DNA of 10,749 bases from Oscillospiraceae bacterium. GTDB lineage: Bacteria; Bacillota_A; Clostridia; Oscillospirales; Oscillospiraceae. Within the stretch, counting starts at the first letter, position 1, and each line of letters starts with the position of its first letter. A program made the translations under genes and the position numbers. Under the pieces are notes generated by a model. The model was not told the DNA's origin. It searched no databases and worked only from the letters and a program-made list of their open reading frames with translations. Of the stretch, positions 1 to 6,778 are shown piece by piece. Where the stretch lies: the NCBI GenBank assembly GCA_902786615.1, contig CADADE010000052.1, positions 1 to 10,749 on the forward strand, in the 5' to 3' direction.

Positions 1-1610
1 TGGACCCACATGCGGCTGCCGGAGCTGTCATAGCCCGCAAACATCAGCACATGGCCCCAACCGCTGCCATCCGCCATGAAGCCCAGATCTCCCGGGAGAA
101 GCTCGGAAGCGTCGATGCCCACCGTGTTGGGGTACTGACCGGAGGTACCGGCGCCGATCTCCACGCCCATGGCGGTGTTGTATACCCATTCGGTGAAACC
201 GCTGCAGTCCAGCCCGTAGGGACGGATCGTCCCGGTGCTGGGAGAGCCCGCCGAGGTAACGAGTCGGGGTGTGTTCCAGGCGTCGTTCCAGCCCGGCGCG
301 GATTTGCCGCCCCAGAAATACGGCACCTTTCCCACAAGGGACAGGCCGGTGGTCAGAATGAACTTGCGCGTGGCGTTGCAGTTCTGGGCGTTCACAAAGG
401 CGATCAGCTCCGCATCGGTGAGCGGAACCATCTCGCCGCTGCCCAGAGTGCCGTAGAGCGTCATCTTCAAAGCGTTCGCCATCTTCTGAATAGCCTCGCC
501 GTAGGTGACGTTGAACTGACCGTACCGGGCCGAGGTGTCGATCCCAAAAGCCTGAACGATCACGGTGTTGTCAAAGGGATGGATCGTGCATTCCACATAG
601 GGGATGATCTCGGTGGCAGGGGAGAGCGTCTCCGTCCCGCTCAGCTCGTAGTAGCTCTCTGTGCGGTAGCCGACAACGCTGCGATGGGTATAGCCGTCGC
701 TGTAGATCGGGACGTGCACAAAGGTCTCCCGGTAGGCCAGGACAGTAACGGGTTCCTCACTGGTGAATTCCTCGTCTCGCTCATAGTAGGTACGCTGTTC
801 CGTCTCATAGCTGTAATAGGGCTTCCCGTTCACGTAGCCAGTGATCTGTTCGGAAGACACCACGGTGACAGTGACAGGCTTGTAGGTGTAGTAGGTGACA
901 GGCACCAGGTTTTCCTGCTGATTGACCTCGTAGGTGACCGGGAACATGGAGCCTGCAACAGAACCGAGCTTGGCGATCATATCGTCCTTGGTCGTGCCCC
1001 TCTGCTCCATGGATGCTGAGTAGGCGGCAAGGACATAGCAGGTATCATAGCCCGCAGAGCTGTGGGCATAGTTGATGAGCGCGTCCATGGAGAGGTCGTA
1101 ATCATAGCCGCCCTCCTCAATGATCTGCTCGACCCTTGCCAGGGAGAGATCGTATCCGGTGTCCACCACAGCGGAGACCGCGTCTGCCATTTCGCTGTAG
1201 GTATCCGTGAGAGTAGCGCCCTCCACCGGCTGTGTGCCGTCCAGGCCGAAAATACCGTTGGTGACAATGGAAGGCAGCGAGGTGATCAGGATCACGAGAA
1301 AAACGAGCAGGAGACATACGCAGATCAGGATCTTGTAGAGCGTGTGCCGCATAGACCAGGCGGCCGCGGCGATCGCGCCCCAGGGGCCGCCGGCGGCCGC
1401 ACCCTTGGCGATACCTGCCACAGCCTTTCCGGCTTTGACGCCGCCGCTGACGGCTGCGCCAGCCCCGCGCGAAGCGGCTTCCGCACCGATTATAGAAGCC
1501 TGCTTTGCCGCCTCCTGCACGGATTGCCGTGCGGCTTTGGCCAGGTTGGAAGCGGCGTTTGTATAGTTATCAGAACCGTCGCCGAACTGGCGCTTGTCCG
1601 GTTCTGCCAT
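1..1610 (-). CDS. CD1108-type mobile-element protein: membrane-anchored NlpC/P60 (C40) cell-wall hydrolase, partial
   Basis: Reads leftward off the window edge; 536 residues are visible and the C-terminus is missing. The ATG at 1608-1610 has GGAGG eight bases upstream. Residues 1-90 are Ala/Gly-rich and basic, about 91-112 form one membrane helix (LLLVFLVILI), followed by an extended Tyr/Thr/Val-rich region. From about residue 415 an NlpC/P60 peptidase domain follows: YFWGG at 431-435, catalytic Cys469 in LDCSGF, and His520 in GWGHVLMF. The family (CD1108-like proteins of clostridial ICEs; functional analogues of Tn916 Orf14/CwlT) cuts peptidoglycan peptides so the mating channel can cross the wall, a VirB1-like role. 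I see no muramidase domain in the visible part. It follows trbL by 57 bases, but an intrinsic terminator lies in that gap. PrgI and VirB4 genes, often found between these two in related elements, are not here. Family call is firm; its role in this ICE is inferred. Confidence 0.9.
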   Translation of the reverse strand, partial: MAEPDKRQFGDGSDNYTNAASNLAKAARQSVQEAAKQASIIGAEAASRGAGAAVSGGVKAGKAVAGIAKGAAAGGPWGAIAAAAWSMRHTLYKILICVCLLLVFLVILITSLPSIVTNGIFGLDGTQPVEGATLTDTYSEMADAVSAVVDTGYDLSLARVEQIIEEGGYDYDLSMDALINYAHSSAGYDTCYVLAAYSASMEQRGTTKDDMIAKLGSVAGSMFPVTYEVNQQENLVPVTYYTYKPVTVTVVSSEQITGYVNGKPYYSYETEQRTYYERDEEFTSEEPVTVLAYRETFVHVPIYSDGYTHRSVVGYRTESYYELSGTETLSPATEIIPYVECTIHPFDNTVIVQAFGIDTSARYGQFNVTYGEAIQKMANALKMTLYGTLGSGEMVPLTDAELIAFVNAQNCNATRKFILTTGLSLVGKVPYFWGGKSAPGWNDAWNTPRLVTSAGSPSTGTIRPYGLDCSGFTEWVYNTAMGVEIGAGTSGQYPNTVGIDASELLPGDLGFMADGSGWGHVLMFAGYDSSGSRMWV

Positions 1611-1626
1611 TAGCTTCACCTCCGTC

Positions 1627-1661
1627 AAAAAGAAAGGCAGCCGGGCACTGGCCCGACTGCC
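1627..1661 (-). terminator. Intrinsic terminator inside the transfer operon
   Basis: On the minus strand, GGCAGTCGGGC (1661-1651) pairs with GCCCGGCTGCC (1646-1636), an 11-bp stem with one T-G wobble and loop CAGT, followed directly by TTTCTTTTT (1635-1627). This is a textbook Rho-independent terminator. It starts just past the trbL stop and ends about 8 bases before the ribosome binding site of the NlpC/P60 gene. No promoter after it is obvious, so readthrough or antitermination would be needed to express the downstream gene. Confidence 0.85.
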
Positions 1662-1667
1662 AAAGGC

Positions 1668-3773
1668 TTATCGTTTGAGTTTGGGTGCTTTGATCTCGGT
1701 CTGCGCACGCTGCGAGGGCGGTGCATACTTGATCGGGGTCGTCTTATAGCGCACCGTTTCGACCGAGACGGTTTTGACGTTCTGCCCGTCGTACACGGGC
1801 TTTCCGTTTTCGTAGACAGGCCTTCGTTCCACAGCCGCCTGACCCGGGATCGCATACCACTGGCTGCCGCGGGCGTCCTCGAACACCTGATAATCTCCAC
1901 GGGGAGCGGCGTATTGAGAGGTGTCATAGAACATCGTTCCGGAGCCGTCGGCGTGGCGGACTTCAAAGTGTCCGTCTGTCCGCTGAGAGGCGTCGACCGA
2001 GGTGACAGCCTGCTCATAACCGGGCATGAATTGCTGAAACTGCGCCTGATTATATGCCGCTGCAGCTTCACCCGGCTCAAAGGCGGGCACTTCGGCGGCC
2101 TGCTGCATGGCGTACCAGTCCACTCCGTTGGCGGCCTGCATGACCGTATGCGGGGCGTCAGGCTCGTTGAAGTAAGCGCTGTTGTACCACATGGTGGAAG
2201 TGCCGTCCGGAGAAGTGGCCTCGATGGTGCCGTGATCCACTGTGCGGAGAACAGAACCGTCCGGGGCGTCCGGGAAGCTGGCCGCCACCTGCGGCGCCTC
2301 GCTGGGGCTGCCGCTAAACTGCGGGACATCATAGAAGGATCCGGAAGCGGGGCCGCTTGCCATCTGGTACCACTGGCTGCCGTCGGATGCGGTGACCAGA
2401 GCATGAGGCGCTTCGGGCTTCTCAAACTGAGAGGCATTGAACATCTCCACCGAGGTCTCTTTGCCGTCTGCCCCGACAGCCGTGGTGCTGATACGTCCGC
2501 CGGAGATCTGCGTGTCCGTCAGCGTATGCCCGCTGAGCTGCGGCATGAAGTTCTGCAGACTGCGATCCGCGATCTCTCCGCCAATACTGCCAGAAACGGC
2601 AGCGGGGCGGGAGGCGACGGAGGCGATGGACTCACCTGTGAGCACGGCACCGTTTCTGGCGGCGATTCCGCCAAAGGCACGGCCCACGAAGCCGACAGAA
2701 CCGCCGACGCCCATGCGGGTGCCGCCGCTTACCACGGCGTCGCGCACATAGCTGTTGGGACGGAAGCGGTTGGCAAAGCCGGCCGCAAAACCGGTTGCAG
2801 CACTTGTTGTCTGATCCGCCGCACCGGCGGCATTGCCGGCGCCGCGGAAGACGCCGCCCGCCGTACGGATCCCGCCGCCAAAGCCGCCCACAACACGGGC
2901 GGCCATCAGCATCTCCATCCCCATGCTGGAGCCGGTCTGTGCGACGCTGAGCCCCATGGAGGACAGATAGCTGTCAAAGCGCTGTGCGCACTTGAGGAAG
3001 GCGAGAGCGCAGAAGAGCCAGAGGAAGATACTGCCTTTGCCGTTTGTCAGCGCACCGCCGTTTCCGATAAACTGCCCTACGGACGAATCGAAGGCACGAA
3101 GGAACCAGACGTTCATAATAAGCAGCAACAGCTGCGACCCGACCATCCGGCACCAGGATTTGAAGACTGAGTTTGTTTCCTTGGAGCCGCCCATGGAAAA
3201 GGCAAGGGGAGAGGTATAGCAAAGCACACCGACAACCACGTATCTTTCCACAGTCTCCAGCAGGAGCTTGAAGTAATTCCAGCCCAGCGCGATCTCCAGG
3301 ATGACCAGCAACAGCAGCCCAACACAGGAGGCTGTCGAGATGAAGGTCACGAGTCCGTTCGTGAGCGCCTGCTCGACCCCGGCAAAGGTGAAGTCCTCCG
3401 AAGTCATGGAAATCTCCATCAGCGCCGTGTACGGGGCGCGGGCAATATCCAGCGTCATCTGAAAGATGGGCTTGGAATAGCCGATCAGCACCGCGAAGAT
3501 CGCGCTTCTGGCGAGCAGGGTCAAGGGATTCTCAGCCTCTGTGATCGGCCCGCCGAAGGAGCGAAAGAGCTGCCATACGGTGATCAGAAACAGAATCGAC
3601 CAGGCGGTGTACTGGAGAATGCTGAAGGCTTTCGTGACAAAGGGAAAGTACTCCTCCATGGCGACCATGTCTGTGCCTAAGGCATTGAGAAAGAGGCCAG
3701 ACACCGCGTCCATCAGCTGGGTGACAACGCTGCTGATCCAGGTAACGATCGCTTCAAAAATCCAGTCAAGCAA
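1668..3773 (-). CDS. TrbL/VirB6-like polytopic channel protein of the conjugative type IV secretion system
   Basis: 701 residues. Predicted inner-membrane channel component for DNA transfer. The N-terminal 270 residues hold an amphipathic start (LDWIFEAIVTWIS) and about six hydrophobic segments near 48-70, 84-108, 141-165, 176-194, 211-228 and 247-262, the TrbL/VirB6 pattern. A Gly/Ala-rich stretch (290-400) follows. The soluble tail (about 430-701) carries three related segments about 86 residues apart, each with a DG, a [FW]-Y/N-x-S block and a WYxM/I end. The start is TTG: an in-frame TGA lies two codons upstream, and GGGAGG sits nine bases before it. The nearby ATG at 3778-3780 is out of frame and stops after four codons. 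The gene follows the pilin gene by 35 bases, and a small hairpin there can cover the ribosome binding site. TrbL-type assignment rests on topology and context, not on an alignment. Confidence 0.82.
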   Translation of the reverse strand: MLDWIFEAIVTWISSVVTQLMDAVSGLFLNALGTDMVAMEEYFPFVTKAFSILQYTAWSILFLITVWQLFRSFGGPITEAENPLTLLARSAIFAVLIGYSKPIFQMTLDIARAPYTALMEISMTSEDFTFAGVEQALTNGLVTFISTASCVGLLLLVILEIALGWNYFKLLLETVERYVVVGVLCYTSPLAFSMGGSKETNSVFKSWCRMVGSQLLLLIMNVWFLRAFDSSVGQFIGNGGALTNGKGSIFLWLFCALAFLKCAQRFDSYLSSMGLSVAQTGSSMGMEMLMAARVVGGFGGGIRTAGGVFRGAGNAAGAADQTTSAATGFAAGFANRFRPNSYVRDAVVSGGTRMGVGGSVGFVGRAFGGIAARNGAVLTGESIASVASRPAAVSGSIGGEIADRSLQNFMPQLSGHTLTDTQISGGRISTTAVGADGKETSVEMFNASQFEKPEAPHALVTASDGSQWYQMASGPASGSFYDVPQFSGSPSEAPQVAASFPDAPDGSVLRTVDHGTIEATSPDGTSTMWYNSAYFNEPDAPHTVMQAANGVDWYAMQQAAEVPAFEPGEAAAAYNQAQFQQFMPGYEQAVTSVDASQRTDGHFEVRHADGSGTMFYDTSQYAAPRGDYQVFEDARGSQWYAIPGQAAVERRPVYENGKPVYDGQNVKTVSVETVRYKTTPIKYAPPSQRAQTEIKAPKLKR
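1848..2474 (-). repeat. Three diverged ~86-residue protein repeats in the TrbL tail
   Basis: Within the TrbL-like protein, residues about 434-471, 521-556 and 607-642 align: GADGKETSVEMFNASQF with SPDGTSTMWYNSAYF and HADGSGTMFYDTSQY, then EKPEAPHALV, NEPDAPHTVM and AAPRGDYQVF, then DGSQWYQM, NGVDWYAM and RGSQWYAI. Spacing between the DG pairs is 87 and 86 residues. The parts between the conserved blocks are much more diverged. This is a protein-level repeat; the DNA copies are not near-identical. Confidence 0.8.
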
Positions 3774-3782
3774 GATTCATCA

Positions 3783-3807
3783 CCTCCCGATTGCTTGACC
3801 GGAGAGG
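3783..3807 (-). promoter_or_regulatory. Hairpin that can mask the trbL ribosome binding site
   Basis: In the minus-strand transcript CCTCTCCG (3807-3800) can pair with CGGGAGG (3789-3783), seven pairs with one bulged T and a 10-base loop. The right arm is the GGGAGG ribosome binding site of the TTG-started trbL-like gene. The left arm begins one base after the pilin gene's TAA stop, so a ribosome finishing the pilin would open it. This would couple trbL translation to the pilin. Pairing is seen in the sequence; the coupling is inferred. Confidence 0.4.
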
Positions 3808-3808
3808 C

Positions 3809-4168
3809 TTATCCGCCTACATACTGTCCGCCGGCCACGAGAGGCTGCAGGTACGCAACCACAAAGCCGAGGGAGTTGAGGACGATCCAGGCGACGACAA
3901 TGCGCTTGAGCCAGCTTGTCGCCTCATCCACGGCCCGCTGATTGCGCGAGATCATCCGGACGATCAGAGCAATGCTTGCCACCGTCACGGCGACGATGGT
4001 GGAGATCGCCACGATCTGCCCGTAGATGTCATAGACGATAGACTGGATGCGTTCGAAGATGTTGTCCGCGTATACGGGCTGCAGGGAGACGATCCCCGCC
4101 GACAGCATCCCGACGCCGGACCAGTACAGCGTAGAAAGCCGATCCCGCAGCTGACGTCTTTTCAACAT
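3809..4168 (-). CDS. VirB2/TrbC-like conjugative pilin precursor
   Basis: 119 residues from the ATG at 4166-4168, which has AGGAGG ending eight bases upstream. A longer GTG reading from 4177 is unlikely because that GTG lies inside the ribosome binding site. The protein has a basic N-terminus (MLKRRQLRDR), a hydrophobic core, and a signal-peptidase-like site after VYA (before DNIFERIQ). The mature part has two hydrophobic helices (IVAISTIVAVTVASIALIV and IVVAWIVLNSLGFVVAYL) separated by a short charged segment with RNQRAVDEATSW. Signal peptide plus two helices and about 80-90 mature residues is the VirB2/TrbC pilin plan. It is the first gene after the predicted promoter and leader terminator, and sits just before the TrbL-like gene, a usual order in Firmicute ICEs. 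Family is assigned from architecture and context. Confidence 0.75.
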   Translation of the reverse strand: MLKRRQLRDRLSTLYWSGVGMLSAGIVSLQPVYADNIFERIQSIVYDIYGQIVAISTIVAVTVASIALIVRMISRNQRAVDEATSWLKRIVVAWIVLNSLGFVVAYLQPLVAGGQYVGG

Positions 4169-4194
4169 AAGCCACACCTCCTTCCTTTGAGCAT

Positions 4195-4241
4195 GAAAAA
4201 ACGCCGCTTCCGCAGGCGGCTTTTGCCTGGGAAACGGCGTT
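4195..4241 (-). terminator. Intrinsic terminator in the leader of the pilin-trbL operon
   Basis: On the minus strand a 17-bp stem forms: AACGCCGTTTCCCAGGC (4241-4225) with GCCTG, a bulged C, then GGAAGCGGCGTT (ending 4199), loop AAAAGCC, followed by a T tract to 4195. It ends about 14 bases before the ribosome binding site of the pilin gene. A predicted promoter lies upstream of it (4274-4302), so transcripts from that promoter must pass through it. It could equally limit readthrough from the upstream gene pair. Confidence 0.85.
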
Positions 4242-4273
4242 CTTTCTGTCTAGCCCCAATTTGGGACGCTACC

Positions 4274-4302
4274 AATATATCACGGAAGGATGCGCATGTC
4301 AG
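4274..4302 (-). promoter_or_regulatory. Predicted sigma-A promoter for the pilin/TrbL operon
   Basis: Minus strand: -35 CTGACA (4302-4297; five of six consensus bases), 17-base spacer, -10 TATATT (4279-4274; five of six). Transcription would start near 4267, giving a leader of about 100 bases that begins with a small CCCAA/TTGGG inverted repeat and then contains the intrinsic terminator at 4195-4241. Confidence 0.6.
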
Positions 4303-4313
4303 TGACTGTGAGG

Positions 4314-4340
4314 TGCCATCTTGGTGCCGAAAAGGTGGCA
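4314..4340. repeat. Imperfect palindrome upstream of the pilin promoter, possible operator
   Basis: TGCCATCTT (4314-4322) and AAGGTGGCA (4332-4340) are inverted with eight of nine matching positions and a 9-base centre, which itself contains a second GGTGCC copy. It lies 11 bases upstream of the -35 box at 4297-4302 and just past the stop of the 205-aa regulator-like gene. The placement fits an activator or repressor site. No T tract follows, so it is not an intrinsic terminator. Confidence 0.4.
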
Positions 4341-4357
4341 AGGATGGTATATGTTGG

Positions 4358-4975
4358 TTATAGTTGCTTGTCGCCTCCGCTCAGCATGGCCACAAGCTCC
4401 AGCCACAGATCCAGATCCGAGGTAGGGGAGGACCAGAGCCGAAGAGAGATGATGTTGATGGCCTGCTCTTTGAGGCGGTAGTAGTGCCGGCGGGAGATAT
4501 TCAGCCGGAACAGCACGTCAGTCTGCAGGAGCTTTTCATCGGAAATGTAGGTCATGTAGATGAGATCATAGAGCAGGGGACCGTTGTCCGGCTTGCGCTT
4601 GAGAGCGGTGAGAGCGTCGTTGATCCGATCCAGAAGCTGCCTGGTCTTGGCCAGACGTTCCAGGTTCAGCTCCAGACGACGATTCTCCATACCGATTTCG
4701 GCGTCGACTCTGCTGAGCAGGGCATCAAGATTCTTCAACGGAACATTCAGCTCCGAAGCGATTGCCTCGATCTCACAGTCCGTCTGCCAGAGGATATTCC
4801 GATAATTTGAGAGCAGAAGCAAGGTGTTATGATACGCCTGCTTCTGCTTTTTCTCTTGCGCCTCGCGGATCATTTCCTCGGACAGTGTGCTGTTCTCGGC
4901 CAAAATACCCTGATTGCGGAGAAAAGAAAGAACCGCCTCTGCAGACGAGGCGGTACGCTTGCTGCTGTTATCCAT
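4358..4975 (-). CDS. ArpU/RinA-like helix-turn-helix regulator candidate (ICE-encoded)
   Basis: 205 residues from the ATG at 4973-4975, with AAGGAG ten bases upstream. A TTG at 4996 would place the start within that binding site and is rejected. It overlaps the preceding gene by eight bases (ATGGATAA), so the two are translationally coupled. The middle (about 85-125) is charged, Leu-rich and probably coiled coil. The C-terminal part reads LYDLIYMTYISDEKLLQTDV then LFRLNISRRHYYRLKEQAI, which resembles the sigma-region-4-like helix-turn-helix of ArpU/RinA-type phage late-gene activators (recognition helix near residues 160-175). No catalytic motif is seen. Sitting next to the promoter of the secretion operon, it could regulate it; that is inference. 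Alternative: an ICE protein of unknown function with an unrelated helical domain. Confidence 0.6.
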   Translation of the reverse strand: MDNSSKRTASSAEAVLSFLRNQGILAENSTLSEEMIREAQEKKQKQAYHNTLLLLSNYRNILWQTDCEIEAIASELNVPLKNLDALLSRVDAEIGMENRRLELNLERLAKTRQLLDRINDALTALKRKPDNGPLLYDLIYMTYISDEKLLQTDVLFRLNISRRHYYRLKEQAINIISLRLWSSPTSDLDLWLELVAMLSGGDKQL

Positions 4976-6032
4976 ATGTGAAATACTCCTTTGCAATGTT
5001 GCTCAGATCCACTGTCTCACAGGGGCCGCGGATGGCGTTTGGGCACTGGCCGGCAGACTCTTTTATTCCATAGTCCGGGCAGTCATACTTACCATTCTTC
5101 CAATTCCAACAGAGAGAAAGATACGCGCGATATAAAGAAGAGAAAAGTGCAACGCGACCTTTTTGGGCCTTGGAGGCGGGGAGCATACCGACGGATCTGA
5201 GATACCGACGGCTGTACCACACGACCATGCGGCTCATGTGCTCGCGAAGCGAGCCGCGCCTGACACAGCATTGCGCGCAACGATGAACATAGGCCAGGAC
5301 GCGGTCAACCTCCTCAGCTGTTGGCAGAAGGATCTCCTGATCACAGGGATAGAGCTTATTGAAAATGAGACAGCCATAAGAGCCTGGGAGGCGGTACAGA
5401 GTGAAGACGTCCTCGTGCTTTTGCAGGAACCTCCATACCTTGGTTTTCTCCCAGCCCCAGCGCTGTCCCAGGGTTTCCAGAGAAAGAAAAACTCCGTATT
5501 TGCCGTACTGGCAAACCGGAGCAAAAAAAGAAAACGCATTTCTGGGATCCATGGACACGGTGTGCAGCCAAAGATCCAGCCATGCGTCAGAGTCTTCGAA
5601 AACATAGTTTTGGTGTATGAGCTTCTCCGTGAGGTTTCTTGGCACACGGAGAAAGCCATAACCGGGCGTCGTGTAGACTGCACCGGGAATACACGCAGCA
5701 CCGGAGTATTCCACGATCCAGTCTGAGAGTTGATAGGTCAAGTGCTTGGTGTTTGGGTCGAGGGAGAACTTCACCAAGCCCATTTCACGCAGAAGGGAGA
5801 GCTTGGACAATGCGGAGTCCCGATTTTTGATGCCGAGAATGCTCTTCAGTCCGACGATCCCGCCGGACCACATGCCGGGGGTAACAGGATTCTCGTGGCC
5901 GCAGTAGGTCGCAATGCCTTTTCGGAACGCCGCCCGTGACGCCAGCCGAGCCCACGCACCCATGAGTCCTTTCCCAGTCGGCAGGCATGCCCGCGGGAGC
6001 TTGACCCAGCGGTATTTATAAAGGCACTGCAT
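4968..6032 (-). CDS. Conserved ICE protein with two predicted winged helices, possible replication initiator or regulator
   Basis: 354 residues, ATG at 6030-6032 with AAAGGA seven bases upstream. I recognise this as a kind of protein common in clostridial ICEs but know no proven function. Two winged-helix-like segments are visible: about 56-106 (GLKSILGIKNRDSALSKLSL, then GLVKF and a beta-wing ending LTYQLSDW) and about 181-226 (LSLETLGQRWGWEKTKVWRF, then VFTLYRLPGSYGCLIF). Between them is a Trp-rich block (DAWLDLWLHTVSMDPRNAF). The C-terminal part has four spaced cysteines (308, 318, 330, 338) that could bind metal. Such paired winged helices occur in Rep- and DnaD-related initiators, so a replication or regulatory role is possible but not shown. 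It heads this strand's gene run, 74 bases beyond the tetR-like gene's stop. Confidence 0.7.
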   Translation of the reverse strand: MQCLYKYRWVKLPRACLPTGKGLMGAWARLASRAAFRKGIATYCGHENPVTPGMWSGGIVGLKSILGIKNRDSALSKLSLLREMGLVKFSLDPNTKHLTYQLSDWIVEYSGAACIPGAVYTTPGYGFLRVPRNLTEKLIHQNYVFEDSDAWLDLWLHTVSMDPRNAFSFFAPVCQYGKYGVFLSLETLGQRWGWEKTKVWRFLQKHEDVFTLYRLPGSYGCLIFNKLYPCDQEILLPTAEEVDRVLAYVHRCAQCCVRRGSLREHMSRMVVWYSRRYLRSVGMLPASKAQKGRVALFSSLYRAYLSLCWNWKNGKYDCPDYGIKESAGQCPNAIRGPCETVDLSNIAKEYFTYG

Positions 6033-6046
6033 AGTTTTTCCTTTCT

Positions 6047-6072
6047 AAAAGTGCCACCATAACCGGCGGCAC
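6047..6072 (-). terminator. Probable intrinsic terminator of the tetR-like gene
   Basis: On the minus strand GTGCCGCC (6072-6065) pairs with GGTGGCAC (6058-6051) over eight positions with one G-T wobble and loop GGTTAT, followed by a short TTTT (6050-6047). It lies 34 bases past the tetR-like stop and about 15 bases before the start of the next minus-strand gene, so it insulates the ICE gene run from the regulator. The T tract is short, so termination may be partial. Confidence 0.55.
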
Positions 6073-6105
6073 GAATTATATATTCAACTGTTGCCCGTAT
6101 TCTTT

Positions 6106-6639
6106 TTACGGCAGGAACCAATAGTCTCTCAACGTTGCGGGCATCATGGCAAACAGGGCGTCTGCCGCAGCATCAGCATCCAGAGCATATTGGCCAAGGG
6201 TCCATTTCTTATACATATCGCTGATCCCGCGGCAGAATACATCGAGCTGCAGCTGCTCTTTGGAGGTCAGCCCCTGACCGTCGCGGTTTTCACTTGTAAT
6301 CTGCTCCACCACGGAGCGGGAATAGCGAGAGATATAGTTTTCAAAGGAGTTGACCCCGGTGGTGGAGAAGGCACGATGGAAATCGCTCCACTCCTCCCGT
6401 GCGTGGCGGTACAGCAGGGTGAACAGCTCCCGATAGCCGCCGCACTGGCGCAGGCAGCCATCCAACAATTCCTTGTAATTGCGGTTGAGGACGTCGTATT
6501 TGTCCTTGAAATACCGGTAGAAGGTAGCGCGGCTGATTTTTGCCTCCTCCACAATCTTTTCCGTGGTGATCTTCTCCATGTCCATGCGGGCGATCAGCCG
6601 ATTCAAAGCGAGAAGAATATCCATTTCCGTCCGTTTCAA
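6106..6639 (-). CDS. TetR/AcrR-family transcriptional regulator
   Basis: 177 residues. Residues 25-46 (TTEKIVEEAKISRATFYRYF, then KDKYDVL) are the standard TetR DNA-binding helix-turn-helix. The rest is a helical C-terminal domain that would sense a ligand or dimerise. The start is TTG at 6637-6639 with AGGAGG eight bases upstream; the first ATG (6622-6624) is too far from that site. The gene is divergent from the flavoprotein-hypA operon, and the two predicted -35 boxes are only nine bases apart, so the protein very likely controls that operon and itself. The ligand cannot be told from sequence. A hairpin terminator follows it. Confidence 0.9.
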   Translation of the reverse strand: MKRTEMDILLALNRLIARMDMEKITTEKIVEEAKISRATFYRYFKDKYDVLNRNYKELLDGCLRQCGGYRELFTLLYRHAREEWSDFHRAFSTTGVNSFENYISRYSRSVVEQITSENRDGQGLTSKEQLQLDVFCRGISDMYKKWTLGQYALDADAAADALFAMMPATLRDYWFLP

Positions 6640-6674
6640 TTCACAGACCTCCTGCCTCCGTATATACTACATAA

Positions 6675-6702
6675 ATTATATCAAATTGAGACAAAAAGGC
6701 AA
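6675..6702 (-). promoter_or_regulatory. Predicted promoter of the tetR-like gene
   Basis: Minus strand: -35 TTGCCT (6702-6697; four of six), 16-base spacer, -10 TATAAT (6680-6675; six of six). The start of transcription would fall near 6668, leaving about 28 bases before the TTG start and enough room for the AGGAGG site. The surrounding stretch is clearly AT-rich. Confidence 0.5.
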
Positions 6703-6711
6703 TAGTGTTTC

Positions 6712-6740
6712 GTGACAGTGCTTTGGGAATCCTTTATACT
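6712..6740 (+). promoter_or_regulatory. Predicted promoter of the flavoprotein-hypA operon
   Basis: Plus strand: -35 GTGACA (6712-6717; five of six), 17-base spacer, -10 TATACT (6735-6740; five of six). It is back-to-back with the tetR-like promoter. A short inverted repeat ATAC-N8-GTAT (6736-6751) overlaps the -10 box and could be part of a repressor site, although its arms are only four bases. The AGGAGG ribosome binding site follows at 6765-6770, seven to eight bases before the ATG at 6779. Confidence 0.6.
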
Positions 6741-6778
6741 GAGGGTGGTATCTTATGACATAAACAGGAGGGGCGTTT

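Noticed and set aside
1914..3170. A 418-codon open frame on the plus strand opposite the trbL-like gene
   Set aside because: Low-complexity His/Gly/Arg/Ala-rich translation with no motif; explained by codon bias of the gene on the other strand. The same holds for 51-1019.
4169..4177. GTG start for the pilin precursor three codons earlier
   Set aside because: The GTG overlaps the AGGAGG site that correctly serves the ATG at 4166-4168.
4976..4996. TTG start for the 205-aa protein seven codons earlier
   Set aside because: The TTG precedes and overlaps the AAGGAG site used by the ATG at 4973-4975.
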